64,000 bases of DNA from assembly GCA_900766265.1 (NCBI GenBank), contig CAAFUS010000017.1:434001-498000 (forward strand), in the 5' to 3' direction. The notes beneath the pieces were generated by a model. It saw only the letters and a list, made by a program, of their open reading frames with translations, had not been told where the DNA came from and made no database searches. Both the position numbers and the translations under genes were made by a program. This document shows, piece after piece, positions 8,512-17,852 of this stretch (within the stretch, counting starts at the first letter, position 1; every line of letters starts with the position of its first letter). This stretch comes from Pseudomonadaceae bacterium. GTDB lineage: Bacteria; Pseudomonadota; Gammaproteobacteria; Pseudomonadales; Pseudomonadaceae.

Positions 8512-11500
8512 ATGAGCGATTCCTTCATCGACCAGCACAGCTTCAAGCGCATTCTCAACCGTAACATCGGCATGCCACTGGGCTTCGGCCTGCTCAGCGC
8601 GGTGTTCTTCTGTGCCATCGTCTATTACCTGCTGGAGGTCGGCCACTACGTCGAGCGCTCGGTCAAGTTGGTGGCGACCGCCACCGAGACGCTCAAGCAG
8701 CAGGTGGATCTGGAAACCGGCATGCGCGGCTACCTGATCGCAGGCGACGAGGTGTTTCTCGAGCCGTACGTGCGCGGCCTGCCCAAGGTCAGGCTGAGCC
8801 TCGACCAGCTGCGCAGCGAGTCCGAAGGCGATCCGGTGCAGCTGCGCCGTGTGGAGCAGCTGGAGTCGCTGCACCAGCAGTGGTACGCCTTCAGCCAGTC
8901 GGCCATCGAACGCCGCCGCCAAGGCCTGCCCTATGAGGACTATGTGAAGTCAGGTCGCGGCAAGCTGCTGATGGAGCAGTTCCGTACTGAAATCGATGAC
9001 TACATCACCGCCGAACGGCAGATACGCAGCGGGCGTACGGCCACGGCCGAGACGATCAGCGCGGCGCTGGTCGGCGGCTTCCTGTTGTTCAGCCTGGTGT
9101 TCAGCGGCGTGCTGGTGGTGCTGGGGCGGCGGGATCTGATGTCGCTGTCGACCAGCTATGGGGAGTCGCTGACCAAGCAGCAGCTCCATGCCCAGGCCCT
9201 GGAAAAGCAGGCTTGGTACCGCACCGGGCAGATGCAGTTGAGCGAGGCCCTTATCGGCGAGCTGACACTGCCTGCGCTGGGGCAGAGCGTGCTCAGCTTC
9301 CTGTCCCGCTACATCGATGTGGCGGCTGGCGCGCTCTACGTGTTGCAAGAGGGTCGGCTGCAGCGCGTCGCCGAGTTCGGCTACGACAAGGATCAGCTCG
9401 CCCAGCACCGGACCCTGGATCTGGGTGAAGGGCTGGTCGGCCAGGTGGCGCTGGAGCGGCGACCGATGGCGCTGGACGACCTGCCGCAGGGCTATCTGAA
9501 GGTCAGCTCGGCTCTGGGCGATACCCCCTCGCGCTCGGTCCTGATCGCGCCGATCGAAGACAGCGGCGTACTCAACGCCGTGATCGAGCTCGGCTTCCTG
9601 CGGCCGCTCGAAGAAGAGGACGGCGAGCTGCTCAAGCGCATCGCCGGCAACGTCGGCTCGGCCATCGAGGCGGCACGTTACCGCCAGCGGCTGCAGCAGA
9701 TCCTCTCCGAGACCCAGCAGCTCAACGAGGAGCTGCAGGTGCAGCAGGAGGAGCTGCGCGCCGCCAACGAGGAACTCGAAGAGCAATCCAACGCGCTGCG
9801 TGAATCTCAGGCGCACCTGGAGGAGCAGCAGGCCGAGCTGGAACAGACCAACGAGCAGCTGGCCGAGCAGGCCGACACGCTGGCACGCCAGCGTGACGAG
9901 ATGGACGAGAAGAACAGCCGCCTGAACGACGCCCAGCTGATGCTCGAAGAGCGCGCCGACGAGCTGCAGCGCGCCAGCCGGTACAAGTCAGAGTTCCTCG
10001 CCAACATGTCCCACGAGCTGCGCACGCCACTGAACAGCTCGCTGATCCTGGCCAAGCTGCTGGCCGACAACCCCCACGGCAACCTCAGCGATGACCAGGT
10101 CCAGTTCGCCCGTTCGATCTATTCGGCCGGCAACGACCTGCTCAGCCTGATCAACGACATTCTCGACATCTCCAAGGTCGAAGCCGGCAAGCTCGATGTG
10201 CTGCCGGAAGTGACCGTGCTGCCGCGCCTGCTCGATGGCATCAAGAGCCTGTTCCTGGCCCAGGCCATCGACAAGTCGCTGCAGTTCGAGGTCGTGGCCG
10301 AGGACGACTTGCCGCCGAGCATCTTCACCGACCGCCAGCGGCTGGAGCAGATCCTCAAGAACCTGCTGTCCAACGCGTTCAAGTTCACCGAGAAGGGCTC
10401 CGTCACCCTCAGCGTCCGGCGCCATGGCACCGGCCAGCTGGCGTTCGCGGTGAGCGATTCGGGGATCGGCATTCCGAAAGACCAGCAGTCGGTGATCTTC
10501 GAGGCGTTCCGCCAGGCCGATGGCACCACCAACCGTCGCTATGGCGGCACGGGGCTGGGCCTGTCGATTTCCCGCGAGCTGGCACAGCTGCTCGGCGGGC
10601 ACATCGAAGTCGAAAGCGAGCCGGGCTCGGGCAGCACCTTCACGCTCGTGCTTCCGGAAAGCTACGTCGCCTCCGCAACCACGCCCGATGCGGTCGAGGA
10701 GTCTAGCCGCGACAGCACCGCGCAGCCGGCGCTGCCCGCGGCGACCGAGCCTTCGCGCCCGGCACCGGTGCCCACCGCCGCCAGACCGGCGGCACGCCCA
10801 GCCCCCGAGTCGGCCGACGAGGAAGAGCCCATCGAGCGGGTACCGGACGATCGCGACGCCTATCCTTTCAAGAATCGCTGCGTGCTCATCATCGAGGACG
10901 AGCCGCAGTTCGCCCGCATCCTCTGCGACCTCGCCCACGAGCTCAACTACAGCTGCCTGATCGCCCACAACGCCGACGGCGGCTACGACACCGCGCTCGA
11001 ATACCGGCCCGACGCCATCCTGCTGGACATGCGTCTGCCCGACCATTCGGGCCTGACCGTGCTCGAGCGGCTCAAGGAAAACCCCGTCACGCGGCACATC
11101 CCGGTTCACATCGTGTCGGTCGAGGACCGCCGCGAGGCCGCGCTGCACATGGGCGCGGTGGGCTATGCGCAGAAGCCCGCCACCCGCGAGGAGCTCAGGT
11201 CTGTGTTCGAGCGTCTGGAAGCCAAGCTCGCGCAGAAGGTCAAGCGCATCCTGCTGGTGGAAGACGACGTGCGTCAGCGCGAGAGCGTGTCGCGGCTGAT
11301 CGAGGACACCGACGTCGAGATCGCCGCGGTCGGCTACGGCGAAGAGGCGCTTGAGCTGCTGCGCAACACCGTCTTCGACTGCGTGATCATCGACCTCAAG
11401 TTGCCGGACATGGACGGCCACGAACTGCTTGAGCGCATGGCCCACGAGGAGATCTGCTCCTTCCCGCCGGTGATCGTCTACACCGGGCGCAACCTGACGC

Positions 11501-12057
11501 GCGACGAGGAAGCCTCGCTGATGAAGTACTCGCGCTCGATCATCATCAAGGGCGCCCGTTCGCCGGAGCGCCTGCTCGACGAAGTGACGCTGTTCCTGCA
11601 CAAGGTCGAGTCGGAAATGCCGCCCGAGCGGCAGAAGATGCTCAAGAGCGCGCGCAGCCGCGAGAAGGCGTTCGAGGGCCGCAAGATCCTCGTCGTCGAC
11701 GACGACGTGCGCAACGTGTTCGCCCTGACCAGCGCGCTGGAGCAGAAGGGCGCGCTGGTGGAGATCGCCCGCAATGGCCATGAGTCCATCGCCAAGCTGC
11801 AGCAGGTCAGCGACATCGACCTGGTGCTGATGGACATCATGATGCCGGAGATGGACGGCTTCACCGCGATGCAGGAGATCCGCAAGGATCCGAAATTCGC
11901 CAAGCTGCCGATCATCGCGGTGACCGCCAAGGCCATGAAGAACGACCAGGAGCGTTGCCTGAAGGCGGGCGCCAACGATTACCTGGCCAAACCCATCGAC
12001 CTGGACCGACTGTTCTCGCTGATTCGCGTCTGGTTACCGAAAGTGGAGTTGCTCTGA
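8512..12057 (+). CDS. Hybrid sensor histidine kinase: CHASE3-GAF-coiled coil-HisKA-HATPase-REC-REC-REC
   Basis: The protein is 1181 aa. Helix 1 lies at about 20-42 and a CHASE3 sensor at 45-180 (with the typical QVDLETGMRGYLIAGDE). Helix 2 is near 182-205, a GAF domain near 240-390, and a long Gln/Glu-rich coiled coil near 395-490. The phospho-acceptor is His501 in MSHELRTPLN. The ATPase has N and G boxes (NLLSNAFKFT, SGIGIP, YGGTGLGL). After a Pro/Ala linker come three receiver domains (about 790-905, 912-1030, 1057-1178) with Asp in LLDMRLPD, IIDLKLPD and LMDIMMPE. It is the first gene of an operon with cheR, cheB and a receiver-kinase. The signal sensed is unknown. Confidence 0.93.
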   Translation: MSDSFIDQHSFKRILNRNIGMPLGFGLLSAVFFCAIVYYLLEVGHYVERSVKLVATATETLKQQVDLETGMRGYLIAGDEVFLEPYVRGLPKVRLSLDQLRSESEGDPVQLRRVEQLESLHQQWYAFSQSAIERRRQGLPYEDYVKSGRGKLLMEQFRTEIDDYITAERQIRSGRTATAETISAALVGGFLLFSLVFSGVLVVLGRRDLMSLSTSYGESLTKQQLHAQALEKQAWYRTGQMQLSEALIGELTLPALGQSVLSFLSRYIDVAAGALYVLQEGRLQRVAEFGYDKDQLAQHRTLDLGEGLVGQVALERRPMALDDLPQGYLKVSSALGDTPSRSVLIAPIEDSGVLNAVIELGFLRPLEEEDGELLKRIAGNVGSAIEAARYRQRLQQILSETQQLNEELQVQQEELRAANEELEEQSNALRESQAHLEEQQAELEQTNEQLAEQADTLARQRDEMDEKNSRLNDAQLMLEERADELQRASRYKSEFLANMSHELRTPLNSSLILAKLLADNPHGNLSDDQVQFARSIYSAGNDLLSLINDILDISKVEAGKLDVLPEVTVLPRLLDGIKSLFLAQAIDKSLQFEVVAEDDLPPSIFTDRQRLEQILKNLLSNAFKFTEKGSVTLSVRRHGTGQLAFAVSDSGIGIPKDQQSVIFEAFRQADGTTNRRYGGTGLGLSISRELAQLLGGHIEVESEPGSGSTFTLVLPESYVASATTPDAVEESSRDSTAQPALPAATEPSRPAPVPTAARPAARPAPESADEEEPIERVPDDRDAYPFKNRCVLIIEDEPQFARILCDLAHELNYSCLIAHNADGGYDTALEYRPDAILLDMRLPDHSGLTVLERLKENPVTRHIPVHIVSVEDRREAALHMGAVGYAQKPATREELRSVFERLEAKLAQKVKRILLVEDDVRQRESVSRLIEDTDVEIAAVGYGEEALELLRNTVFDCVIIDLKLPDMDGHELLERMAHEEICSFPPVIVYTGRNLTRDEEASLMKYSRSIIIKGARSPERLLDEVTLFLHKVESEMPPERQKMLKSARSREKAFEGRKILVVDDDVRNVFALTSALEQKGALVEIARNGHESIAKLQQVSDIDLVLMDIMMPEMDGFTAMQEIRKDPKFAKLPIIAVTAKAMKNDQERCLKAGANDYLAKPIDLDRLFSLIRVWLPKVELL

Positions 12058-12876
12058 ATGCCGCACCGGATCGTCGATATCGAACTCAGACTGCTGATCG
12101 AGGCCATTTTCCTTCAGTACAGTTATGACTTTCGCGGCTACTCCGGTGCCTCGCTCAAGCGTCGCGTCTTGCTCTCGCTCAAGCACATGCAGTGCGAGAC
12201 GATCTCGGCGCTGCAGGAAAAGGTCTTGCGCGAACCCCATGCGTTCATGGAGCTGATGCAGTTCCTCACCATTCCGGTCAGCGACATGTTCCGCGACCCC
12301 AGCTACTACCGGGCGCTGCGCGAACAGGTGGTGCCGGTGCTGCGCACCTATCCCTCGCTGAAGATCTGGATCGCCGGCTGCAGCACGGGCGAAGAGGTCT
12401 ATTCGCTGGCCATCCTGCTCCGCGAAGAGGGCCTGTTGGAGCGCTCCCTGATCTACGCCACCGACATCAACCCGCGCTCGCTGGAACAGGCTCAGCGCGG
12501 CATCTTCGCCATCAACCACGTGCGCAAGTACACCGAGAACTACCAGCAGGCCGGGGGCAAGACGAGCTTTTCAAACTATTACACCGCCGCGTACGACTCG
12601 GTGATCATGGACAAGTCATTGCGCGAGAACGTGACGTTCGCAGACCACAGCCTGGCCACCGACAGTGTATTCTCCGAAACGCACCTGATTTCCTGTCGAA
12701 ATGTGCTGATCTACTTCAACCGGCCGCTGCAGGATCGTGCGTTCGGCTTGTTCCACGAGTCCCTGTGTCATCGGGGCTTCCTGGGGCTGGGCAGCAAGGA
12801 GTCGGTAGAGTTTTCCGGCTACGCGGACAGCTTCGAGCCGTTCGTCAAACCGGAACGGATCTTCCGCAAGCTATGA
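12058..12876 (+). CDS. CheR-type protein-glutamate methyltransferase
   Basis: A 272-aa protein with the CheR N-terminal helical domain (YDFRGYSGASLKRRV) and a SAM-binding fold (IWIAGCSTGEEVYSLA, YATDINPRSLEQA, SCRNVLIYFN). It lacks the TPR or pentapeptide-binding extras of some CheRs. It starts immediately after the kinase stop and overlaps the next gene by ATGA. The operon has no chemoreceptor, so its methylation target may be the kinase itself or another protein; this is inference from context. Confidence 0.92.
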   Translation: MPHRIVDIELRLLIEAIFLQYSYDFRGYSGASLKRRVLLSLKHMQCETISALQEKVLREPHAFMELMQFLTIPVSDMFRDPSYYRALREQVVPVLRTYPSLKIWIAGCSTGEEVYSLAILLREEGLLERSLIYATDINPRSLEQAQRGIFAINHVRKYTENYQQAGGKTSFSNYYTAAYDSVIMDKSLRENVTFADHSLATDSVFSETHLISCRNVLIYFNRPLQDRAFGLFHESLCHRGFLGLGSKESVEFSGYADSFEPFVKPERIFRKL

Positions 12877-13472
12877 GCGCCCGTCTGCGGGGCTCGCTCC
12901 GGGCACGCCGGCCGGCCATCGAGGCAGTGGTCATCGGTACATCGGCGGGCGGTCTCGAAGCCCTGTCGGCGCTGGTCGGCGGGTTGCCGGAGAGCTTCCG
13001 GGCGCCGCTATTGGTGGTGCAGCACGTTCCGGAAAGCGGACCGACGCAACTGGCCGAGATCTTCCAGCGTAAGACCCGGTTACACGTCAAAGAAGTGGAT
13101 GAAAAGGAACAGGTAGCCGCTGGTACGTTATATTTTGCGGCTCCCGGTTATCATCTGCTGGTCGAGGACGACCTGACGCTGTCGCTCAGTCAGGATGACC
13201 CGGTACATCATTCGCGGCCCTCGATCGACGTGCTGTTCGAGTCCGCAGCTGACGCCTGGGGACCGCGGGTCGCCGGCGTCCTGCTCACCGGCGCCAACGA
13301 GGATGGCGCCGCTGGCCTTGAGGCAATACATGAGGCGGGAGGGCTGACCATCGTTCAGGACCCTCGCGAGGCGGCTGTCGACACCATGCCGCGCGCCGCG
13401 ATCGGGCGTTTCACCCCGGATCACATACTGCCCTTGCATGCTATTCACCAGCTGTTGCGCGAATTGGAGTGA
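12873..13472 (+). CDS. CheB-type methylesterase, receiver-less
   Basis: A 199-aa protein that contains only the CheB catalytic domain: the Ser in VIGTSAGGLEAL, the His in VVQHVPES and the Asp in LLTGANEDGAAGL form the expected triad. The N-terminal receiver of classical CheB is missing; the protein begins about 15 residues before the catalytic core. Control by phosphorylation must therefore come through partners. It overlaps cheR by 4 bp, and its end abuts the next kinase gene. Confidence 0.92.
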   Translation: MSARLRGSLRARRPAIEAVVIGTSAGGLEALSALVGGLPESFRAPLLVVQHVPESGPTQLAEIFQRKTRLHVKEVDEKEQVAAGTLYFAAPGYHLLVEDDLTLSLSQDDPVHHSRPSIDVLFESAADAWGPRVAGVLLTGANEDGAAGLEAIHEAGGLTIVQDPREAAVDTMPRAAIGRFTPDHILPLHAIHQLLRELE

Positions 13473-13477
13473 CACAG

Positions 13478-14725
13478 ATGCAGGATCATACCGATGAAGC
13501 GAAACTGCTGATCGTCGATGATTTGCCGGAAAACCTCTTGGCTCTCGACGCCCTGTTGCGCGCTCCGGGAATCGCCGTGCATCAGGCCCTGTCAGGTGAA
13601 GAGGCGCTCGAACAGCTGCTTCAGCATGAATTCGCGCTGGCCATTCTCGATGTGCAGATGCCGGGCATGGATGGCTTCCAGCTGGCCGAGCTGATGCGCA
13701 GTACCGAACGCACCAAGCACATCCCCATCGTCTTCGTCAGCGCCGCCGGGCGTGAGCTCAACTATGCCTTCAAGGGTTACGAGACCGGCGCCGTGGACTT
13801 CATGCACAAGCCGCTCGACCCCCATGCGGTGCGCAGCAAGGTCAGCGTGTTCGTCGACCTGTACCGCAACCGCAAGCACATGCGCCGTCAGCTGGACGAG
13901 CTCGAACGCAGCCGTCGCGAGCAGGAGTTGCTGCTGGACGAGCTGCGCAGCACCCAGGTGGAGCTGGAAAACGCCATCCGCATGCGCGACGACTTCATGT
14001 CGATCGTCTCCCATGAGCTCAAGACACCGCTCAATACCCTGATTCTCGAAGTCCAGCTGCGCAAGCTCCAACTGGGTCGCAACAACCTCGCGGCGTTCTC
14101 CGAAGAGCGCCTGAGGCAGATGGTGGAGAAGGACGAGCGCCAGGTGCAGAGCCTGATCCGCCTGATCGACGACATGCTCGACGTCTCGCGCATCCGCACC
14201 GGCAAGCTCTCGATTCGCCCGTCGCGCTTCGACCTTGGCCGTATGGTCGAGAACGTCGCCCAGAGCTTCGCGCCGCAGATGGCCGCCCAGGGCTGCGAGC
14301 TGCGCATCGAGCGCTGCGAGCCGGTGGTCGGCGTCTGGGACGAATTCCGCATCGAGCAGGTGCTGGCCAACCTGCTGACCAATGCCATGCGCTACGGCGC
14401 CGGCAAGCCGGTCACGGTACGCGCCTGCGCCACCGCGGAAGGCGCGCGCATCGAGGTCCAGGACCAGGGCATCGGCATCAGTCCGCGCAGCCTGGAGCGC
14501 ATCTTCTGCCAGTTCGAGCGTGCCGAGGGCAGCGAAAGCAGCGCGGGCCTCGGGCTCGGCCTGTTCATCGCCGAACAGATCGTCAAGGCCCACAATGGGC
14601 GCATCCATGTCTGGAGCCGGGAGGGCGAAGGCGCCCTGTTCAGCGTGGTGCTGCCGCTCGACGCGGTCGCGGAAAACAACAACCTCAACGCGTCCCTGCT
14701 GCGGACCTCGTCGGCACGCAGCTGA
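13478..14725 (+). CDS. Receiver-histidine kinase (REC-HisKA-HATPase), cytoplasmic
   Basis: A 415-aa protein with an N-terminal receiver (LLIVDDLPENLLALDALL, phospho-Asp in ILDVQMPGMDG), a short coiled coil near 125-165, a HisKA domain with SIVSHELKTPLN, and an ATPase domain (NLLTNAMRYG, DQGIGIS, GLGLGLF). It has no membrane helix. I prefer the ATG at 13478 (GGAG eight bases upstream); a GTG at 13469 overlapping the cheB stop is the alternative. REC-kinases of this type commonly close such CheB/CheR operons and may receive phosphate from the large hybrid kinase. Confidence 0.9.
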   Translation: MQDHTDEAKLLIVDDLPENLLALDALLRAPGIAVHQALSGEEALEQLLQHEFALAILDVQMPGMDGFQLAELMRSTERTKHIPIVFVSAAGRELNYAFKGYETGAVDFMHKPLDPHAVRSKVSVFVDLYRNRKHMRRQLDELERSRREQELLLDELRSTQVELENAIRMRDDFMSIVSHELKTPLNTLILEVQLRKLQLGRNNLAAFSEERLRQMVEKDERQVQSLIRLIDDMLDVSRIRTGKLSIRPSRFDLGRMVENVAQSFAPQMAAQGCELRIERCEPVVGVWDEFRIEQVLANLLTNAMRYGAGKPVTVRACATAEGARIEVQDQGIGISPRSLERIFCQFERAEGSESSAGLGLGLFIAEQIVKAHNGRIHVWSREGEGALFSVVLPLDAVAENNNLNASLLRTSSARS

Positions 14726-14810
14726 CGCCCAAGCACACGCCAGGAGCGAATGCTCCGGATGGAGGTCGAAACCGCGTGGGCGCCGTCGCCCTGGCCGGTG
14801 GAGACTGTCG

Positions 14811-15581
14811 GTGCCACGAACGCTGATCTGGACCTTGCTGCTGCTGGCGGTGCTCTACGCCGGGATCTGCTTCGTGCTGTTCGTCTACCAGCGCGGGTTG
14901 ATCTACTTCCCCCAGCCACGCCATCTCGATGCGCCGAGCCTTATGCTGCAGCAGCCGGATGCCGCGGTTCAGGTCTCCCTGCGGCCCCATGACGGGCCCA
15001 ATGCGCTGATCTACTTCGGCGGCAACGCCGAGGACGTTTCGCTCAACCTGCCGGATTTCACCCAGGCCTTTCCCGACCATGCGCTGTATCTGATGCATTA
15101 CCGCGGCTACGGCGACAGTGGCGGCGCGCCCTCGGAAGAGGTGCTGGCCGCCGATGCGCTGGCGCTGTACGACCGTGTTGCCGCTGCCCACCGCTGCATC
15201 GTGGTGGTGGGCCGTAGCCTCGGCAGCGGCGTGGCGATCCGCCTGGCCAGCCAGCGGCCGGCCTCCAGACTGATCCTGATCACGCCCTATAACAGCCTGG
15301 TCGAACTCGCCGCCCGCCAGTTCCCTGTGTTCCCGGTGGGTTGGCTGCTCAAGGATCGCTTCGAATCCTGGCGCTATGCCGGCGCGATCGCCGTACCGAC
15401 CCGGCTGATCGTCGCCGAACGGGACGACATCATCCCGCGTGCGAGCAGCGAGCGCCTGCTAGGTCACTTCCCGCCCGGCGTCGCGTCGCTGCATCCGATC
15501 CCGTCGCGGGGCCACAACGACCTGTCCCTCGACCCTGCGTATCTGCCACTGCTCCAGGCCGGCGTGTGTCCGGCCTCCTAG
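14811..15581 (+). CDS. Membrane-anchored alpha/beta hydrolase (ABHD/BEM46-like)
   Basis: The protein is 256 aa. One N-terminal hydrophobic helix (about 5-25) probably anchors it in the inner membrane with the hydrolase domain outside. Family landmarks are YQRGLIYFPQP, YFGGNAED, MHYRGYGDSGG, the nucleophile elbow VGRSLGSGVA, an Asp in VAERDDIIP and a His in SRGHNDLS, so a complete Ser-Asp-His triad is visible. The GTG start at 14811 has GGAG seven bases upstream. The substrate is unknown. It may be the tail of the signalling operon (85-bp gap) or separate. Confidence 0.82.
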   Translation: MPRTLIWTLLLLAVLYAGICFVLFVYQRGLIYFPQPRHLDAPSLMLQQPDAAVQVSLRPHDGPNALIYFGGNAEDVSLNLPDFTQAFPDHALYLMHYRGYGDSGGAPSEEVLAADALALYDRVAAAHRCIVVVGRSLGSGVAIRLASQRPASRLILITPYNSLVELAARQFPVFPVGWLLKDRFESWRYAGAIAVPTRLIVAERDDIIPRASSERLLGHFPPGVASLHPIPSRGHNDLSLDPAYLPLLQAGVCPAS

Positions 15582-15585
15582 GCCG

Positions 15586-16827
15586 TCAGCGCACCACCCA
15601 GCGCTGGCTGACCGTCGCGCTGTTGCCCGAGCCGGTCTGGCTCACCGAGACCTGTGAGTCGGACAGATAGCTCGTGATGTCGGCCTGGTTGGCTGTCCCG
15701 TGTTGCAGCAGCCGCACGTCGGTCACTCCGCCGCCCTGGGCGACGGACGCGAGATTGGCCTCGCCGACCTGCTCCAGGGCGAGTTCGTTGAAGCGGCTGG
15801 CGTGGCGGATGTGCGCCTCGTTGTCATTGCCGGTCTGCGCAACATCGATCTCGCTCCAGCCGAGCTGGCCGATGGTCACGAGGTTGCCGTCTCCATTCTG
15901 GCTCAGCTGCAGTTCGTTATGGTTGGACGCCTGGCGCACGTCCACCGAGTTGCCGTTGCCGGAGGAGGCACCGGTGACCCTGTTCTCCGAGCCGCCCTGG
16001 TCCACGGCGAGAACATTGCTCGTGCCGGTCTGGCTGAAGTTCAGGTCATTGTTCAGCGTTTGTCTGACCCGCATCTCGTTGGCGTTGCCGGTCTGGGACA
16101 GCCTGGCGTGCGCGTTGCTGCCCTGCTCGATGTCGACGGTGTTGTCCGAACCGGTCTGCGCGACGTCAAGGATGGTGCCACCGAAAAAGTCGGAGCGCTG
16201 GGTCGCGACGATCCGATTGTCGTTTCCGCTTTGATCCAGGCGGGCCGACTGGTTCCACCCATCCTGCACCAGCTCGACCTGGTTGCGCTCACCGACCACC
16301 TGCGAGTTCAGGGTGTCGTAGCCGCCCAGCTGGGTGACGTGATGCATGTTGCTCTGGCCGACCTGCTCTATGGTCACGAAGAAATCGTCGTACCGCTGCT
16401 GGTCGACGATGATCCGGTTGTCGGCGCCCACCTGCTGCAGGCGGGTATCGCTCATCGGTCCCTGCCTCAGCTCGGCGGTGTTGCGCTCACCGTCCTGCGC
16501 GATCACCGCGGTGCCGTAGTAGACGGTGGTGGTCTGCCAGAGGTCGATCCGGTTGTCGTCGCCGCGTTGGATCAGCTGCGAATCTGCGTAGCCGCCGACT
16601 TGGGTGGCCTGTATGGCGTTGCGATTACCCAGCTGCTCGACCGCGACACGGCTGACGGAGGCATCGATCTGTTGCACGTCCGCCTGATTCGCCACGCCTT
16701 GCTGCCTGATCACCACCTCACCGACAGGGCTGGTTTGCACACTCGTGGCACCCGGTCCGTCTTCGGCCGCCAGGGCGGAGGTGGTGCAGAACACCAGGAA
16801 AAGGGCCGCCACAGGGAAAGGTTTCAT
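15586..16827 (-). CDS. Secreted curlin-repeat protein (17 repeats), orphan
   Basis: The 413-aa protein has a Sec signal peptide (about 1-20, cleavage after ALA) and then 17 consecutive repeats of about 22 residues with the curlin core QxGxxNxxxxxQ (e.g. EQLGNRNAIQATQ, AQTGSDNTVDIEQ, SQTGSGNSATVSQ). Curlins stack such repeats into a beta-solenoid amyloid fibre; CsgA has five, so this protein is about three times longer. There is no csgB, csgE, csgF or csgG gene in the window. The ATG at 16827 has GAGG upstream and is followed by the signal peptide; an in-frame extension to 16935 lacks both. It could be a fibre subunit or a surface adhesin. Confidence 0.85.
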   Translation of the reverse strand: MKPFPVAALFLVFCTTSALAAEDGPGATSVQTSPVGEVVIRQQGVANQADVQQIDASVSRVAVEQLGNRNAIQATQVGGYADSQLIQRGDDNRIDLWQTTTVYYGTAVIAQDGERNTAELRQGPMSDTRLQQVGADNRIIVDQQRYDDFFVTIEQVGQSNMHHVTQLGGYDTLNSQVVGERNQVELVQDGWNQSARLDQSGNDNRIVATQRSDFFGGTILDVAQTGSDNTVDIEQGSNAHARLSQTGNANEMRVRQTLNNDLNFSQTGTSNVLAVDQGGSENRVTGASSGNGNSVDVRQASNHNELQLSQNGDGNLVTIGQLGWSEIDVAQTGNDNEAHIRHASRFNELALEQVGEANLASVAQGGGVTDVRLLQHGTANQADITSYLSDSQVSVSQTGSGNSATVSQRWVVR

Positions 16828-17285
16828 GATCAAGCCTCGCGCATTGTCAGGTGTAGGGGCGGGCACGGCAGAAGGGGCACCCGTTCGGATGGTGCGCCCA
16901 GAGCGCGTCGGGGCGATATCAATCCAATGGTGCAAAGGCAGCTGGGATGTCGCGCCAGCGGGATTAGTCCGCGCGCTTTCGGAACGCGCGGAAGGGAAAT
17001 CGGCGCGTCGAGCGGCTCGCCTGGCGCGCTGTCAGGAGACCGAAACCGTTCCCGTCCCGGGATTTCCGGAAGGGCGAAAACCAGCAACCCACTCCAGGCT
17101 CAAGAGGCTGTTGGCGACCGAACGGCCTTTGGCGCGGTTCGCACGAACTGGTGCGTGCTCGATATCCTCTTCAGCGATTACTATCCGAGCCTGCCGCCGA
17201 CCGCGGTGATGCGAGCCGAGCGGACAGCGATGCGTCCTGCCGCGATCGATGCGGCGGCTCGGCGTAAAGGAGAAGTGGTGTATCG
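16828..17285. other. Intergenic 458 bp between curlin-like gene and phnN, with a stem-loop
   Basis: Divergent region without a convincing gene. It holds a perfect stem-loop at 16968-16992 (TCCGCGCG / CGCGCGGA, 9-nt loop) and presumably both promoters. A GGAG lies 13 bases before the phnN start. Confidence 0.5.
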
Positions 17286-17852
17286 ATGAGCGGACGGCTG
17301 ATCTATCTGATGGGACCCTCGGGCTCCGGCAAGGACAGCCTGCTGGACGCTGTGCGCGAGCGCGTGCTGGCGGCTGGCGGGCGGATCGCCCGGCGCGTCA
17401 TCACGCGCTCGCCGGAGGCAGTAGGCGAGGATGCGCTGGGCGTTTCCCCGCAGCGCTTCGAGCAGTTAGAGGCCGAAGGTGCCTTCGCCTTGCACTGGCG
17501 TGCCAACGGGCTGGCTTACGGCATCCCTCGGCAGATCGACGAATGGCTGGCCGAGGGCCGCGACGTGCTGGTCAACGGCTCGCGGGGACACCTGACCGAG
17601 GCCCGGCAGCGCTACCCGGAGCTGTGTGCGGTACTGCTCACCGTCGATCCGCAGGTGCTGCGCCAGCGCCTGCTGGCGCGCGGTCGCGAGAGCGCCGAGG
17701 AGATCGAGGCCCGCCTGGCGCGCAACACCCGGCTGCAGGTGGGGGACGAAGACTGTCTGCGCCTGGACAACTCCGGCAGCCTGGCGCAGGCTGCGGAAGC
17801 GCTGCTGCAACTGATCGGGGGCGCGCATGCGCCTGACCCTGCACGGCAGTAG
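17286..17852 (+). CDS. phnN: Ribose 1,5-bisphosphate phosphokinase PhnN
   Basis: A 188-aa guanylate-kinase-like P-loop protein with Walker A GPSGSGKDS at about residue 10, RVITRS and the PhnN-typical ALHWRANGLAYGIP. PhnN converts ribose 1,5-bisphosphate to PRPP in the C-P lyase phosphonate pathway and can serve as a by-pass PRPP source. None of phnC-phnM is present nearby; only a stump of phnP follows. The gene itself looks intact, so it may be kept for PRPP synthesis or be the left-over of a lost operon. Confidence 0.9.
   Translation: MSGRLIYLMGPSGSGKDSLLDAVRERVLAAGGRIARRVITRSPEAVGEDALGVSPQRFEQLEAEGAFALHWRANGLAYGIPRQIDEWLAEGRDVLVNGSRGHLTEARQRYPELCAVLLTVDPQVLRQRLLARGRESAEEIEARLARNTRLQVGDEDCLRLDNSGSLAQAAEALLQLIGGAHAPDPARQ

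Noticed and set aside
9988..11781. 597-codon open frame antisense to the hybrid kinase
   Set aside because: It mirrors the codon pattern of the kinase in GC-rich DNA, has no ribosome site and encodes a composition-biased product; the sense protein has clear domains throughout.
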